Below, in pieces: positions 5,972 to 6,990 of a stretch of DNA of 6,990 bases (position 1 is its first letter; every line of letters starts with the position of its first letter). The DNA lies in the NCBI GenBank assembly GCA_030377945.1, contig JAUCGD010000167.1, forward strand, positions 1 through 6,990, written 5' to 3'. This DNA comes from Desulfobacterales bacterium HSG17 (GTDB lineage: Bacteria > Desulfobacterota > Desulfobacteria > Desulfobacterales > Desulfococcaceae). A program made the translations under genes and the position numbers. Under the pieces are notes generated by a model. The model did not search any database, had not been told where the DNA came from, and saw only the letters and a list, made by a program, of their open reading frames with translations.

Positions 5972-6990
5972 ATGATTGAAACCCCAAAGTTGAATATTTC
6001 CAAAAGCCTTGAATTGTATGAGCAGGCTACAACACTAATACCTGGTGGTGTGCTTGGAGCCAGAAAGCCAGGTGATTTTATTAACGGAGAATACCCTATA
6101 TTCCTTGATACCGGCAAAGGTGCAAAACTTGTTGATGTTGACGGCAATGAATTTATTGATTTTCTTTGCGGATATGGCCCTATTATCCTGGGGTATCGTG
6201 AAAAAGAGGTGGATGACGCTGTTTACGAACAAATCAGTAACAAGGGATTCTGCTTTACCCTTACCCAGAAATTCCAGAACCAGCTTGCAAAAAAACTCAC
6301 TGAAATTGTGCCCTGCTCTGAAATGAGTATTTTCCTTAAAACCGGATCAGATGCAACCACAGCTGCCATTCGTATTGCAAGAGCTCACACTAAAAAATTA
6401 AAAGTCATGCGATGCGGATATCATGGCTGGCATGACTGGTGTATTGAAATGAAAGGCGGGATTCCCAAAAAATTCTATGAAGATGTCTATGAATTTCAGT
6501 ATAATAAACTTGACCAGCTTGAAGAATTAATGGCTGCCCATGGTGATGATACTGCTGCCATAATCATGACACCATTTGGACACCCAAACCATCAAAAGAT
6601 GGAGACACCTGAACCAGGCTTTCTTGAAGGTGCCAGAAAAATTGCTGATAAATATGGCGCTGTACTGGTTTATGATGAAATTCGTACCTGCTTTAGACTT
6701 GCCATGGGTGGCGCCCAGGAGCTATATGGTGTAACTCCTGACCTTACTGTGCTTGGAAAAGCCATGGGCAATGGATATCCCATATCTGTTGTAACTGGAA
6801 AAAAAAATGTTATGATGGCTGCTGAAAGTAAACTTTTCATCTCTTCCACTTTTTTCCCCAACAGTGAAGCCTTTGTTGCAGCCCTTAAAACCATTGAAAT
6901 CATGGAGAGGGAAAATGTCATTGAAGATATCTGGAAAAAAGGTGAATGGTTTATGGGAAAAATCCAAAATCTTATTGACAAATATGATGT
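5972..6990 (+). CDS. Class III PLP aminotransferase, glutamate-1-semialdehyde aminomutase-like (3'-truncated)
   Basis: An open frame of 339 codons runs from ATG 5972 off the right edge; about 90 residues of the usual ~430 are missing. Class III aminotransferases move amino groups between amines or amino acids and carbonyl acceptors using pyridoxal phosphate. Visible motifs are the phosphate-binding KTGSDATTAA (123-132), the ring-stacking region GYHGWHDW (149-156), the cofactor-nitrogen Asp235 in YDEIRT, and the Schiff-base Lys263 in GKAMGNGYP. The 28-residue Asp-Lys spacing and overall numbering match glutamate-1-semialdehyde aminomutase (HemL). Against a true HemL, the usual SGTEA motif reads TGSDA, and the loop after ISSTF reads FPNSEA (295-300) instead of the glycine-rich GGE or SGNP form. 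A catabolic or specialised aminotransferase or aminomutase is therefore more likely than tetrapyrrole synthesis, which also fits the operon. It follows the dehydrogenase by 19 bases. The family is certain; the substrate is unknown. Confidence 0.92.
   Translation, partial: MIETPKLNISKSLELYEQATTLIPGGVLGARKPGDFINGEYPIFLDTGKGAKLVDVDGNEFIDFLCGYGPIILGYREKEVDDAVYEQISNKGFCFTLTQKFQNQLAKKLTEIVPCSEMSIFLKTGSDATTAAIRIARAHTKKLKVMRCGYHGWHDWCIEMKGGIPKKFYEDVYEFQYNKLDQLEELMAAHGDDTAAIIMTPFGHPNHQKMETPEPGFLEGARKIADKYGAVLVYDEIRTCFRLAMGGAQELYGVTPDLTVLGKAMGNGYPISVVTGKKNVMMAAESKLFISSTFFPNSEAFVAALKTIEIMERENVIEDIWKKGEWFMGKIQNLIDKYD

Noticed and set aside
6045..6326. Plus-strand frame of 93 codons within the start of the aminotransferase gene
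   Set aside because: It is in another frame of a gene whose PLP motifs are all in frame from ATG 5972; no family features are seen.
6670..6981. Minus-strand frames at the right edge
   Set aside because: They are shadows of the aminotransferase, which covers the region including its active-site lysine.
5972..6990. Calling the aminotransferase hemL for tetrapyrrole synthesis
   Set aside because: The active-site loops differ from HemL and no haem-pathway gene is nearby.

Overview
The window holds five genes, all on the + strand and tightly spaced (gaps of 3, 5, 12, 34 and 19 bases counted in order where present). No promoter- or terminator-like structure is visible between them, so it reads as the interior of one operon cut at both ends. 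The DNA is AT-rich, especially at third codon positions, with A-rich gaps and AAGGAG-type ribosome binding sites. The gene content (a molybdenum hydroxylase plus its selenium-linked maturation factor, a thiolase, and amino-acid-type enzymes) suggests an anaerobic bacterium. A sulfate-reducing Desulfobacterota of the Desulfobacter/Desulfobacula kind is my best guess from general feel; nothing here proves it.

Region 1 (1-3566) is a molybdenum hydroxylase module. It contains the end of a two-[2Fe-2S] small subunit, a complete molybdopterin-binding large subunit of the xanthine dehydrogenase / 4-hydroxybenzoyl-CoA reductase superfamily, and a YqeB/EF2563-type protein. The last family is associated with selenium-dependent molybdenum hydroxylases, so the enzyme may carry the labile Mo-selenium ligand. 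An FAD subunit is not in the window and may lie upstream. The large subunit is unusual: the near-invariant catalytic glutamate near the C-terminus aligns with Met716, and the substrate-side RGxG-PQ loop is rewritten.

Region 2 (3579-6990) is a carbon/nitrogen module. It contains a thiolase with all three catalytic residues (Cys90, His352, Cys382) but HNPF in place of NEAF, a saccharopine-dehydrogenase-like NAD(P) oxidoreductase, and a class III (glutamate-1-semialdehyde aminomutase-like) PLP aminotransferase that runs off the right edge.

Taken together, the operon looks like a catabolic pathway for a nitrogen-containing or CoA-activated substrate. The Mo enzyme would carry out a redox or hydroxylation step, the dehydrogenase and aminotransferase would handle an amino or imino group, and the thiolase would cleave a 3-ketoacyl-CoA. 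The order of steps and the substrate are inference; I do not recognise the set as a named pathway. I saw no RNA genes, mobile elements, CRISPR arrays or long repeats, and no gene-free stretch longer than 34 bases.
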